61,062 bases of DNA from Solimicrobium silvestre (GTDB lineage Bacteria; Pseudomonadota; Gammaproteobacteria; Burkholderiales; Burkholderiaceae_D): the NCBI RefSeq assembly GCF_002976435.1, contig NZ_PUGF01000029.1, positions 1 through 61,062 of the forward strand, in the 5' to 3' direction. The notes beneath the pieces were generated by a model, which saw only the letters and a list, made by a program, of their open reading frames with translations, did not search any database and had not been told where the DNA came from. Shown here piece after piece: positions 49,168 through 58,900 of the stretch. The position numbers and the translations under genes were made by a program. Position 1 is the first letter of the stretch. Each line of letters begins with the position of its first letter.

Positions 49168-49824
49168 CTAAGCATGACCAGCCTCGCCGGATAGCATAAT
49201 CGGGTCTATGCCGAGTAGTTTCAATGCAGCTGAAAAACGCAGTTCAATTGGCATGTCAAACAAAATGGCCGGATCGGCAGGTACCGTAAGCCAGCCATTT
49301 CTAATGATTTCATCCTCTAATTGCCCCGCACTCCAACCCGCATAGCCGACGCTGACTAGCAGGCGTTTCGGCCCACTGCCGTTGGCAACCGCTTCCAATA
49401 CATCACGTGAAGTGGTAAAGGCAATTTGATCGCTGATTTTGATGGTGGAAGTATAGTCATCCAGGGGTGCGTGCAATACAAAGCCACGATCGTCCTGAAC
49501 TGGGCCGCCAAACATCACCAGTTTTTTGGTTTCTTGACAAAGTTCTGGGGTAATGTCGAGTTTGATGCTGATCCGCTCTAGCAGTGTTTCAATATTCATG
49601 TCGGTGGGCTTGTTAATAACAACACCCAAAGCGCCGCGATCGTTATGCTCACACAAGTAAATCACCGTGCCGCCAAACATCGGATCTTGCATCGACGGCA
49701 TGGCGATCAAAAAGTGATTCGCTAAGTTTAAGTCGGATAACGGCATGAAATCAACATGGAATGATGAACCTGGCTTTGAACCAGATTCAGTGGAAATTTG
49801 ATAAGGTTTAATATGCTCCGTCAT
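49168..49824 (-). CDS. yqgE: YqgE/AlgH family protein (UPF0301)
   Basis: Conserved protein of unknown mechanism, 218 residues, usually next to ruvX as here. Family signatures are ANHFLIAMPSMQDPMFGGTVIYLCEH (about 34-60), GALGVVINKPTDMNI, VMFGGPVQDDRGFVLH, VSVGYAGWSAGQLEDEI and a hydrophobic C-terminal helix. The first 30 residues are poorly conserved, and Met27 (MPLSDLNL) is a possible start. It heads the ruvX-pyrR-pyrB-pyrX operon. The 245-base gap upstream holds several inverted repeats. Confidence 0.9.
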   Translation of the reverse strand: MTEHIKPYQISTESGSKPGSSFHVDFMPLSDLNLANHFLIAMPSMQDPMFGGTVIYLCEHNDRGALGVVINKPTDMNIETLLERISIKLDITPELCQETKKLVMFGGPVQDDRGFVLHAPLDDYTSTIKISDQIAFTTSRDVLEAVANGSGPKRLLVSVGYAGWSAGQLEDEIIRNGWLTVPADPAILFDMPIELRFSAALKLLGIDPIMLSGEAGHA

Positions 49825-49901
49825 AGCGCGATTTTAGCATTTTTACCTTCCGGTTTGCTCCAAACATTGCAAATTTTCAATAAATTATGTTTATATCCAG
49901 A

Positions 49902-50026
49902 GTTTCACGATCAAAATCCAATGCGTGAAACATAAAATTTGCACCTTCTTCTACCCATAATAGTATCTATACAGGAAAATACTTAATTTTTGCATGAAAT
50001 AATTAAGCGCTTTTTAAGGTGCAAAT
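49902..50026. repeat. Cluster of inverted repeats upstream of yqgE
   Basis: Three perfect inverted repeats occur within 125 bases: GTTTCACG (49902-49909) with CGTGAAAC (49924-49931), ATTTGCACCTT (49937-49947) with AAGGTGCAAAT (50016-50026), and, nested in the latter, CTTAATT (49982-49988) with AATTAAG (50001-50007). They lie between the rnk stop and the yqgE start. They may form the operon leader, a regulator site or a small RNA. Confidence 0.5.
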
Positions 50027-50069
50027 AAATTGAAATATACGGTCACTTTTAAATGATAAAAATGATCAA

Positions 50070-50480
50070 TTAAAGATGAAAATCACCCTGTGCTTCCGGC
50101 TGATAAATAATCGATAAAATCCGTAATTTCATCGTGCGTCCGCTTGGCACTTGCCAAGCTATCGTTTGCTTCACCGACATGCCCAGCAAGGCGCTACCCA
50201 CTGGCGCAAAAATAGAAACCGTATCGGGAAGATTTGCCTGATGCGGATAAACCAGCGTTAAATCGTATTCAATCGCGGTGGCATCATCAATAAAACGCGC
50301 CTTTGAATTCATGGTGATAACGTTGTCCGGAATTTCTTCTGGCGAAACAATATCAGCGCGATTCAATTCCACCAGAAGAGCATCTATGCCTGGCAAATTA
50401 CGATGCGTATTCGACTCTAATAATTGTTCGATGCGCTCCAAATCAAAACTCGAAACGACAATTGGCGGTTTTACTTCCAT
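50070..50480 (-). CDS. rnk: Nucleoside diphosphate kinase regulator Rnk (GreA/GreB C-terminal-like)
   Basis: RNA-polymerase-binding protein of the Gre-factor family, 136 residues, with a shortened N-terminal coiled coil (VVSSFDLERIEQLLE). A Gre C-terminal FKBP-like domain follows: NRADIVSPEEIPDNVITMNSKARF, YDLTLVYPHQAN and IFAPVGSALLGMSVKQTIAWQVPSG (about 55-120). Rnk proteins are linked to nucleotide-pool control and probably modulate transcription. The gene stands alone on the minus strand. Its 3' side is the inverted-repeat cluster. Confidence 0.9.
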   Translation of the reverse strand: MEVKPPIVVSSFDLERIEQLLESNTHRNLPGIDALLVELNRADIVSPEEIPDNVITMNSKARFIDDATAIEYDLTLVYPHQANLPDTVSIFAPVGSALLGMSVKQTIAWQVPSGRTMKLRILSIIYQPEAQGDFHL

Positions 50481-50790
50481 GATGATGCTTCCTCTAAAAA
50501 AGTGGACTTGTGCAAGAGCAGAATAGGAACAACGGGTGAGAATTGAGTTGCTGCAAAAATAATAACTTCTTGAATGAGCGCTTGCGGAACGAGGTTAGCT
50601 ACGAAAATCGCAAAGCATGGCTTTTTATGTGTTTTGCGTTCAGATTTAAAAAGAACGAATGGCTCAAATGTACCATATAAGTAGATAATTTATTACTCAA
50701 TTAGACAATAAAATATCTAAATAACCTTATCGCAATAGCTATCACAATGCATTAAGCCAACACAGTAATGTCTGAAAATGGCTAGACAAC
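50481..50790. other. Divergent promoter region rnk / ada-alkA
   Basis: 310 bases, AT-rich toward the right. No gene seen. It must hold the rnk promoter and that of the glycosylase gene. An Ada-type box is not evident by eye. A weak stem CGCAAA/TTTGCG spans about 50609-50640. Confidence 0.35.
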
Positions 50791-52359
50791 ATGAATTGCT
50801 GTGCGTTTAAATACGTTATGAAAAATTTATTTACGCCATCAACACCAATCACAGCAAGCAGCTTGGACCATGCCAACTGCTATCGTGCTTTATGCGCCAA
50901 AGACAGTCGTTTTGATGGCGAATTTTTTGTTGGCGTCTCCACCACCGGCATTTACTGCCGGCCAGTGTGCAGAGTAAAAACTCCGCGCCCGTCTTCCTGC
51001 ACTTTTTACCAAAATGCCAGCTCCGCCGAAGCCGCAGGGTTTAGACCATGCCTGCGCTGCCGACCTGAGTTAGCGCCATATGCATTACAACAAAATCTGG
51101 CTTATGCCATTTGGCAAAGGATTTCAGCGGGCGCATTAAACAACCGCGGCGACGGCGGAAATATGCAAGAGCTAGCGCAACAGGTAGGTTTATCAGCGCG
51201 CCAATTACAACGACTAATGCAAAACCACTTTGGCGTTTCACCGATAGAACTGGCGCAAACTGCACGTCTGTTGTTTGCCAAAAAACTACTACAAGAAACC
51301 AGCCTGGCAATGACAGAACTAGCTTACGCAGCGGGCTTTGGCAGCGTCCGACGCTTTAATGCGCTATTTTTAAATCGTTACGGAATGGCACCCAGCGCAA
51401 TCCGTCGCAGCGCCACAAGCAAAGCATCGACAGATCACATCACCTTACGTTTAGCCTACCGCGCCCCGTTTGCCTGGGACACAATGCTAGATTATTTAGC
51501 GGGCCGAATCATCTCTGGCGTTGAAGCGATAGAAGAAGACGTAGGAGTAAATAAGCAACAACGCTATTACGTACGCAGCGTCAATTTCTGGCATGGGAAA
51601 GAGCAACTACAGGGATGGCTTAAGGTCAGCAATTTAAGCAAAGAACAGCAACTCGAAGTGCAACTATCCAGCAATTTTTCACCTGTACTAATGCCGCTAT
51701 TAGCCAAAGTAAGGCAGCAATTTGATCTGGATGCCAACCCAACCATTGTTGAAGCACATCTATCCAGCGATCCGTTGTTAGCCGCGCAAATAAAACGAAC
51801 ACCAGGATTACGCGTACCAGGCGCATTCAACCGTTTTGAACTAGCAATACGCGCCGTATTAGGTCAACAAATAAGCGTGGCAGGCGCAACCACCTTAGCC
51901 GCCCGCCTGATACAGCAATTTGGCACACCAAGCACAACCCCGTTCAGCAGCATTACCCATCATTTTCCTGAACCAGCAGCATTAGCAGCGCTGAGCCAAG
52001 AGCAAATAGCACAATTAGGAATGCCAAAAAGTCGCGCCGCTACCATCTTAGCCGTAGCCCAATTTGCCGCCGATGGTGGATTAGAATTACCGTTAGGCAG
52101 CAGCTTAGACAAAGCGGTAGCACATCTAAAAACCGTACGTGGCATCGGTGAATGGACCGCCCAATACATAGCCCTGCGCGTCCTACGTTACCCCGATGCA
52201 TTCCCGGCGGGCGATTTAGGCTTACAAAAAGCCGCCGCCGTAGATACAGAAAATAGCGCAGGAAAAATAAGCGAAGCACAACTCCTGAACCGCGCACAAT
52301 CATGGACGCCATGGCGCGGCTATGCAGCGTTGTTGTTATGGCAGTCGTTGAGTAATTGA
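50791..52359 (+). CDS. alkA: Ada-like/AraC/AlkA fusion: methylation-sensing DNA-3-methyladenine glycosylase II
   Basis: A 522-residue multidomain alkylation-repair protein. Residues about 25-105 are the Ada zinc domain, with cysteines in GIYCRPVC and FRPCLRCRPEL that accept methyl groups from phosphotriesters. An AraC helix-turn-helix follows (about 125-210, MQELAQQVGLSARQLQRLM, FGSVRRFNALF). The AlkA N-terminal domain comes next, then the helix-hairpin-helix glycosylase (LGQQISVAGATTLAARLI, VRGIGEWTAQYIALR) with the catalytic Asp in FPAGDLGL. It can thus sense and repair damage and may regulate itself and ogt downstream. ATG 50818 is an alternative start. The 3' end abuts repeat copy A after 4 bases. 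Confidence 0.93.
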   Translation: MNCCAFKYVMKNLFTPSTPITASSLDHANCYRALCAKDSRFDGEFFVGVSTTGIYCRPVCRVKTPRPSSCTFYQNASSAEAAGFRPCLRCRPELAPYALQQNLAYAIWQRISAGALNNRGDGGNMQELAQQVGLSARQLQRLMQNHFGVSPIELAQTARLLFAKKLLQETSLAMTELAYAAGFGSVRRFNALFLNRYGMAPSAIRRSATSKASTDHITLRLAYRAPFAWDTMLDYLAGRIISGVEAIEEDVGVNKQQRYYVRSVNFWHGKEQLQGWLKVSNLSKEQQLEVQLSSNFSPVLMPLLAKVRQQFDLDANPTIVEAHLSSDPLLAAQIKRTPGLRVPGAFNRFELAIRAVLGQQISVAGATTLAARLIQQFGTPSTTPFSSITHHFPEPAALAALSQEQIAQLGMPKSRAATILAVAQFAADGGLELPLGSSLDKAVAHLKTVRGIGEWTAQYIALRVLRYPDAFPAGDLGLQKAAAVDTENSAGKISEAQLLNRAQSWTPWRGYAALLLWQSLSN

Positions 52360-52363
52360 TGGA

Positions 52364-52417
52364 TTGAAGTTGGTGTTGAAGTTGGTGTTGAAGTTGGTGT
52401 TGCTGTTGATTTTGACC
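52364..52417 (+). repeat. TTGNNN hexamer array, copy A (9 units)
   Basis: Nine consecutive 6-base units all begin TTG, with TTGAAG and TTGGTG alternating three times and then TTGCTG, TTGATT, TTGACC. The array starts 4 bases after the alkA stop codon and runs straight into the conserved repeat core. Confidence 0.9.
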
Positions 52418-52640
52418 TACCTCCACTTCTAGTTCGGCCGGTTTTTCAACGAGAAAAAGGATCAGAAAGGTTCGCTGTTTGAGCCGCAGGCGAGTTTCGA
52501 ACTTTTCCCTTTTTCTCGTTGAAAAATCGGGGTTTCCGAAATAGCGTGGTCGCTTTTTTTGCTTACTCTTTTTTGGCGAGACAAAAAAAGTGAGTAGCCG
52601 CCGGTCTACCACCGGCCAGCAATTCAAAATAAATTAAGCG
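52418..52640 (+). repeat. Structured dispersed repeat, copy A
   Basis: The core contains hairpin 1 (arms 52442-52460 and 52508-52526, 19 perfect base pairs) with a 47-base loop (52461-52507) that itself holds a GAAAGGTTCG/CGAACTTTTC stem. A small TCGG/CCGA hairpin, a second A/T-run palindrome (about 52553-52598) and a terminal hairpin CCGGT/ACCGG (about 52600-52616) follow. It shares layout and most sequence with copy B at 60559-60812, with stems that covary. Frames read through it (a minus-strand one at 52040-52627) are artefacts. Confidence 0.88.
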
Positions 52641-52697
52641 ACAATTTTTATCCAACCAGAAAACCAGCTCAAAATAGTTGCATATTCACCGTAACGC

Positions 52698-52720
52698 GTG
52701 GGCACAAAAACCATGCCCAC
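52698..52720. repeat. Small palindromic repeat (GTGGGCA...TGCCCAC)
   Basis: A 7-bp inverted repeat with a 9-base loop. The context (ACGCGTGGGCAC, ATGCCCACCCTAC) resembles a small intergenic palindrome seen in many proteobacteria. That resemblance is from memory. It lies between copy A and ogt. Confidence 0.55.
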
Positions 52721-52785
52721 CCTACAAATAAGCTATCCGCCAGCAATCTAAAATATATCAAGCATAAATTTAAGCAGAGATAAAA

Positions 52786-53286
52786 ATGAACACAATCATC
52801 CACTACAAAGAACATCCCTCCCCTTTAGGCCAGCTAACCCTAGCAGCCACCCCCCAAGGAATCTGCGGAATTTACTTCGAAGACCAACGCAACTTCAACG
52901 ACATAAAAGACAAACAAAACTGGCAACACACGGAACATCACCAACACCTAGACAAAGCAACCCACCAACTAGACGAATACTTCGCCGGACAACGCCAACA
53001 CTTCGACGTGCAATTAGATTTACACCTCAGAGGCACAGAGTTTCAGCAAGCCGTGTGGCAAGCATTATTAAGCATTAAATTTGGAAAAACAAGCAGCTAC
53101 GGAGCACACGCCAAACTGATCAACAAACCACTTGCAGTACGCGCAGTAGGCGGCGCAATTGGACGCAATCCAATCTCCATCATCGTGCCATGTCATCGCG
53201 TATTAGGCGGCAACGGCACGCTGACTGGTTATGATGGCGGACTAGATAGGAAAAAATATTTGCTACAGCTTGAAGGCGTCATCTAA
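52786..53286 (+). CDS. ogt: Methylated-DNA--[protein]-cysteine S-methyltransferase
   Basis: Suicide repair enzyme that removes methyl groups from O6-methylguanine. The 166 residues contain an N-terminal domain (SPLGQLTLAATPQGICGIYF), the DNA-binding helix (FQQAVWQALLSIKFGKTSSYGAHA), the Asn-hinge region (AVRAVGGAIGRNP) and the active site IIVPCHRVLGGNGTLTGYDGG with its methyl-acceptor Cys. It is the second alkylation-repair gene after the Ada/AlkA fusion, separated from it by the repeat block. It is therefore probably transcribed on its own. GAGAT precedes the ATG. Confidence 0.95.
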   Translation: MNTIIHYKEHPSPLGQLTLAATPQGICGIYFEDQRNFNDIKDKQNWQHTEHHQHLDKATHQLDEYFAGQRQHFDVQLDLHLRGTEFQQAVWQALLSIKFGKTSSYGAHAKLINKPLAVRAVGGAIGRNPISIIVPCHRVLGGNGTLTGYDGGLDRKKYLLQLEGVI

Positions 53287-53301
53287 ATCAATGTGAACAA
53301 A

Positions 53302-54738
53302 TTAATGTGCAGCAACCATACCCTGCCACCCACCGCCCAATGCCTTCACCAAATACACTGCATTCAGCATTTGCTGTCCGTGAATTTGCACAGCCTGGCG
53401 CTGACTAGCCAACAAAGATTGCTGCGCTGAGATCACATTCAGGTAAATATCCAAACCTCCAGTGTAGCGATCATTGGCAAGTTCCAGCACCCGTGCCGAG
53501 CTGGCCTCCGCTGCTTCTGCCTGATGATTAGCGCCATTCAAAATCGCCATGCTATCAATCCCGGTTTGAACTTCCTGCATGGCGATCAACACACTTTGTC
53601 GATAGTTCGCCGTAGCAGCTACATAGGAAGATTCCGCGATTTTTACATTTGCGGTAGTTTTGCCGGCATCAAATAAATGCTGAGTTAGCCCCGCACCCAG
53701 TGACCAAAGAATGCTAGGCGCATTAAACAAATTTGCCATCTGATTGCTGTCCCAGCCACCATTCGCTTGCAACATAATGGTTGGGTAATAAGCCGCGCGT
53801 GCAACACCAATATTGGCATTCGCTACCGCCATGGCACGCTCTGCCGAAGCCACATCAGGGCGGCGTTGCAATACATCAGCTGGCAAGCCAACCGGTAAAG
53901 AAGGCGCGACTAATTTAACTACTTGCGGGGCCAACTTAAATTCAGGCGCCGGGGTGCCGGTGAGCGTAGAAAGCGCATTTTGAACCGAAGAGCGCTGATT
54001 TTGCAGCAGCACCAATTGCGTTTTATTAGTGTCTAACAAAGCCTGCTGTTCGGCCAAATCCAAACCGGAAGCCGCTTCCAGGTCATGCCGAATGCGAATA
54101 AAGTCTAATGCTTTGGCTTGCAATACCACGCCTTTTTCGACGATATCAATTTCCACATCCAATTCGCGCAAATTGAAATAATCTGCCGCCAGATCGGACA
54201 TCAACATCAATTTGGTATTTTCAAAATCCGCCGTTGCTTGACCTTCAGCCGCCTTGACACCTTCAACGACCCGTCGTACCCGACCAAACAAATCTGCTTC
54301 ATAACCCACAGCAAAACCCAGCTGCGGATTATTTTGCACTACAGAGGAATTCGGCATGCCGTAGACTGCCAACGGTCGATTGGCCGAAGTCTTAAAGCGT
54401 GCATCACTGGCTTGTAAATCAACTTGCGGCAATTGAATAGATGAACTAGCCGTCACTTGCAAACGTGCCTGATTAAGCCGCTCTGCTGCCACCACTAAAC
54501 TTTGGTTATGTTGTGCAGCTTGCTGCTCCAACTGATTGAGTTGCTCGTCACCAAACATCTCCCACCAATTTCCTTTTAACACGCCGTCGCTCGGTTCTGC
54601 TGGATGAAATGAGGTATTGGTTTGCCAGCCTTTGGGCATTGCAACATCAGGCTTTTGATAATCTGGCCCGACCGCACAAGCTGCTAAACAACTCAGCAGC
54701 AAAGCACTGACGGAATAATTGCTTAGTTGCTTATTCAT
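53302..54738 (-). CDS. RND efflux outer-membrane lipoprotein (OprM/NodT family)
   Basis: Outer-membrane channel of the tripartite efflux pump, 478 residues. The lipoprotein signal ends LAACAVGPDYQKP with the lipidated Cys near residue 21. The body has the two structural repeats of TolC-like proteins (ERLNQARLQVTASSSIQLPQVDL, in part, and AVANANIGVARAAYYPTIML). The conserved LQRRPDVASAERAMA and ANDRYTGGLDIYLNVI segments are visible. It is the last gene of the operon, its start overlapping the adaptor gene by 4 bases. Confidence 0.93.
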   Translation of the reverse strand: MNKQLSNYSVSALLLSCLAACAVGPDYQKPDVAMPKGWQTNTSFHPAEPSDGVLKGNWWEMFGDEQLNQLEQQAAQHNQSLVVAAERLNQARLQVTASSSIQLPQVDLQASDARFKTSANRPLAVYGMPNSSVVQNNPQLGFAVGYEADLFGRVRRVVEGVKAAEGQATADFENTKLMLMSDLAADYFNLRELDVEIDIVEKGVVLQAKALDFIRIRHDLEAASGLDLAEQQALLDTNKTQLVLLQNQRSSVQNALSTLTGTPAPEFKLAPQVVKLVAPSLPVGLPADVLQRRPDVASAERAMAVANANIGVARAAYYPTIMLQANGGWDSNQMANLFNAPSILWSLGAGLTQHLFDAGKTTANVKIAESSYVAATANYRQSVLIAMQEVQTGIDSMAILNGANHQAEAAEASSARVLELANDRYTGGLDIYLNVISAQQSLLASQRQAVQIHGQQMLNAVYLVKALGGGWQGMVAAH

Positions 54739-55985
54739 GAATGCGCTTTCCCTGCGGCTTCAGGCTTGTCCTTTTGCACAGTGACGATATCGTTATCAGC
54801 CAGCGAATCAGCGGGGTTGACGATTAAATTATCAGCAGCAGTAATGCCACTCAAAATTTCCAGCGAATTGCCCAGATCATGACCAACCGTCACCGTATGT
54901 AATTGCACATGCCCAGCATTATCAACTACCGCAATCCGCGTACCTTCAGGGCGGAACAACAGCACATTCGATGGTACGCGCAACACATTAGAAGTACCGT
55001 TAGCGGACAAAGCGACTTGCACGTAAGAACCAGCGAGTAATTTATTGTCATGGTTAGGAAGGTTAATTTCCATTTGCAAAGTACGGGTAGCGGCATCAAT
55101 AGCACCGGCAGCGCGAACTACTTTTCCTTGAAATACTTGGTCGCGCATTTCATTTTGAGTGACAGAAACGCTATCGCCAATATTAATACGCTGTGCAAAC
55201 GCCTGCGGCACATACACATACAAACGCAATGGATCAACTTGCGCCATCGTAAATAGCGCACGCCCTGCTCCGCCGTTACCGGCATCAATCAAGTCACCCA
55301 CTTCCACGTTACGACGGGTAATGACGCCAGAAAATGGTGCGAGTACTTTCTTAAAGCCTTCCAGTTTTTGCAAGCGCTGCACATTGGCGTCCGCTGCCTC
55401 CACGTTAGCGACAGCCTGGGTATAAGCACTGCGACGCTCATTGAGTTCTTGCTGGGTTACCGCGTCTTTTTTACGTAACTCTTCCCAGCGTTCTGCTGAA
55501 GTTTTAGCCAAATCTAAACTGGATGCCGATTGCGCTCTGGCTGCAATCGCCTGCGCTAATTGTGAATCGACTTCTGGCGTATCAATTTCCGCTAAAACTT
55601 CATCTTTAACTACGCTGCTGCCGATATCTTTTTTCCAGCGCAAAACATAGCCGCTGCTGCGCGCGTAGATAGGCGCTTCGATGATCCCCTGCAAAGTACT
55701 TGGCAAAGTAATGGTTTCCGTTTTTCCACCACCCTGAGCGTGAATAACGGAGACAAAAACCCGCGCATCCTGCTCGGTAGCACTTGCTAACGTTTGACTA
55801 TGAAGTACGCGCAACACCACGGTTACTCCTGCGCCGAGCAGCAATAGCAGCACAATCAAAATACTAATCATCTTGGCCCGTTTCAATATAGGGGCGTGTG
55901 CAACATGATGCGCATGTGTCGCTGAATGCGAGCCTGTCGCTGCATCAGTATGAATGCCAAGATTGGCGTGACGTTTTTCAGACAT
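54735..55985 (-). CDS. RND efflux periplasmic adaptor (membrane fusion protein, HlyD-like)
   Basis: Periplasmic adaptor linking the pump to the outer-membrane channel. With the ATG at 55985 the protein has 416 residues. I prefer this start because AAGGAA lies about ten bases upstream and it begins one base after the permease stop. Upstream Met codons at 56006 and 56015 overlap the permease gene. It has one N-terminal membrane anchor (MISILIVLLLLLGAGVTVVL), a lipoyl-type segment (APIYARSSGYVLRWKKDIG), a coiled hairpin (about 130-190) and beta-barrel parts (GVITRRNVEVGDLI, ITAADNLIVNP). The His-rich cytoplasmic N terminus (SHSATHAHHVAHA) is unusual and could bind metal, though this is speculative. 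Confidence 0.92.
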   Translation of the reverse strand: MSEKRHANLGIHTDAATGSHSATHAHHVAHAPILKRAKMISILIVLLLLLGAGVTVVLRVLHSQTLASATEQDARVFVSVIHAQGGGKTETITLPSTLQGIIEAPIYARSSGYVLRWKKDIGSSVVKDEVLAEIDTPEVDSQLAQAIAARAQSASSLDLAKTSAERWEELRKKDAVTQQELNERRSAYTQAVANVEAADANVQRLQKLEGFKKVLAPFSGVITRRNVEVGDLIDAGNGGAGRALFTMAQVDPLRLYVYVPQAFAQRINIGDSVSVTQNEMRDQVFQGKVVRAAGAIDAATRTLQMEINLPNHDNKLLAGSYVQVALSANGTSNVLRVPSNVLLFRPEGTRIAVVDNAGHVQLHTVTVGHDLGNSLEILSGITAADNLIVNPADSLADNDIVTVQKDKPEAAGKAHS

Positions 55986-55986
55986 G

Positions 55987-58900
55987 TTAAGTATTTCCTT
56001 CTTCATTACCTGCATTAGCTGCGGACAACGATGGTGATAGATTTAATGAATGGTTCCGTGCTTCTTTACGATGTTCTAAATAGCGATGTATGCCGGCAAA
56101 CACAACTGGTACAAAAAATAAGGTGGATACCGTGGCAAATAACAGCCCACCGATCACAGCACGACCTAACGGTGCATTTTGTTCAGCACCTTCACCGAAG
56201 CCAATCGCCATCGGAATCATACCGATAATCATTGCCAGTGCGGTCATTAATACCGGACGAATCCGGGTGGCCCCGGCTTCTAACGCGGCTGACAAAGGCG
56301 GCGCGCCATCTAGCATGCGCTGGCGTGCAAACGACACCATCAAAATACTATTTGCGGTAGCGACCCCCATGGTCATAATCGCTCCGGTCAGGGCTGGCAC
56401 ACTAAGCGTGGTGCCGGTTAAAAACAGCATCCAGACAATCCCTGCCAGTGCGGCCGGTAACGCGGTAATGATAATGAACGGATCCACCCATGATTGGAAG
56501 TTAACCACGATCAGCAAATAGACCAACACAATCGCCATCAGCAAGCCGATACCTAAACCGAAGAACGACGATTTCATCGTTTCTACCTGACCGCGTATCA
56601 CCATATGCGTACCGCGTGGTAAATCAGGGCGCATTTGTTCAACCAGTTTTTCTACCTGATCTGAAACTCCACCCAGATCACGGCCTTGCACACTCACGTA
56701 CAAATCAATCACCGGAGTGATGTTGTAATGAGAAACGTCCGCCATTTGCTCGGCTGGCGCAACTTGCACCAAGTTACTCAACAATTGTGGTGCGGTGTTA
56801 GGGTTGGTGTTGGTACCTGATTTAACTGGCGTGCGCAACAACGCATCCATATCACTAATCTGGTATTGCGGTGTTTGCACGGCGATGTTGTACACAACGC
56901 CATTGCCAGGATTTAACCAGAACGCCGGAGCCGTTTGCGAACTACCCGACAAGGACACCAACAAGTTTTGCGCCAGATCAACCGGATTTAATCCGAGTTG
57001 CTTAATCTGGTTACGGTCCATGGTCATTGCCAAGGTCGGCAGATTTAATTTTTGTTGAATATGTACATCCACCGCACCAGGAATTTGCTTAACCTGCTTC
57101 ATCAATTTACTGGCAAGCTGGTAATTATTCGCCAAATTACTTCCAGAAATCTGCACGTCCAACGCGGCCGGCAAACCGAAGTTAAGAATTTGGGTGACGA
57201 TATCGGCAGGCTGGAAGAAAAATTCAACGCTAGGAAAACGCTTCGGCAATTCACTGCGTAATTTATCAACATACGAGACGCTTGGTTGATGATGTTCATT
57301 GAGTGAAATTTGAATTTCGCCATCCATCGTGCCTATCGTTCCCGAATTGCTATAGGAGAGATTAATACCGCTATAAGGCAAGCCTAAATTATCTAAAACG
57401 GTTTCCAGCTCGGAAGCAGGAATAATTTCACGGATCACTTTTTCTACTTCATCCGCGATTCGTGCCGTTTCTTCAATCCGGGTACCGGTTGGCGCACGCA
57501 TGTGCAAGCGAATCTGGCCTGAATCAACGCTAGGGAAAAAGTCGCGCCCCAAGAAAAACACCAAGCCCAAAGACAGAACGCAGAACCCTAAAAAGAGGCT
57601 GCCAAACTCTTTACGATGCGTGAGTAATTTCGACAAAATAATCACGTAACCGCCGCGGAATTTTTCAAATCCGGCATCGAATTTGCGATATACCCGCTGT
57701 AATAAACTCGGCTTAGCCGATGCATCTACCTGATTGTGATTTTTCATCATCAGCATCACCATGGTCGGTACCAAAGTACGCGACAACACATACGACGCCA
57801 GCATCGCAAACACCACGGCTTCCGCTAACGGCACAAACAAATAACGCGCCACGCCAGTTAAGAAAAACATCGGTACAAAAACGATACAAATACACAGCGT
57901 AGATACCAATGCCGGAATCGCAATTTCACCTGCACCGTCCAGAATAGCGGTATGCAAATCGGAACCTAAATGCAAATGGCGTTCAATATTTTCTATCGTC
58001 ACTGTGGCATCATCGACCAAAATACCGACCGCCAAAGCCAAGCCGCCCAGCGTCATAATATTAATGGTTTCACCCATGGCAGATAAAGCCAGTAATGACG
58101 ACAAAATAGAAAGTGGAATAGAAACCGCAATAATGCAGGTGCTGCGCCAGTTACCCAAGAACAGCAAAATCATGGCCGCAGTTAAACAGGCCGCAATTAC
58201 CGCTTCATGGATCACACCGCTAATCGCCGCCCGAACAAATACCGACTGATCTAGCAACGTCTTGATCTTTAGCTCTTTAGGCAGACTTTGCATCGCCGTC
58301 GGCAACAGCGTGCGCAAGTTACTCACTACATCCAAGGTTGACGCATTACCGTTTTTTAATACCGACACCAACACGCCGCGCTCACCGTTTTGGCGCACGA
58401 TATTGGTTTGCGGCGAGAAACCGTCGCGCACTCGCGCCACTTCGGAAAGATTGGTCGACGTACCGTTTTTAGCAAGTACCGGCACATTATTTAAGCCCTC
58501 TATCGTATCCGGCGAACCGTTCATGGTGACGTTATATTCGCTGCTCCCCATTTTGACGGTACCAGAAGGTAAAGTCAGATTTTGTGCACTGATGGCATTC
58601 ACTACGTCAGTAGAAGTCAAGCCTTTGGAGAGCATCGCCTGCGTATCCAGATCCACCGACACCAGCCGCATTTTTCCGCCATACGGATAAGGAATTGCCG
58701 CGCCGGGGACCGTAATTAATTGCGGGCGTAAAAAGTTAAGCGCGGTATCGCTTAACGCCTGCTCGGTCATGGAGTTACTGGAAAGTCCAAGTTGAATAAC
58801 TGGAATACTAGATGCGGAGTATTTAATAATCAGCGGCGGGGTAATACCCGGTGGCAGGGAACGTAATTGCGCCTGCTCAATTGCCACCACTTGCGCTATC

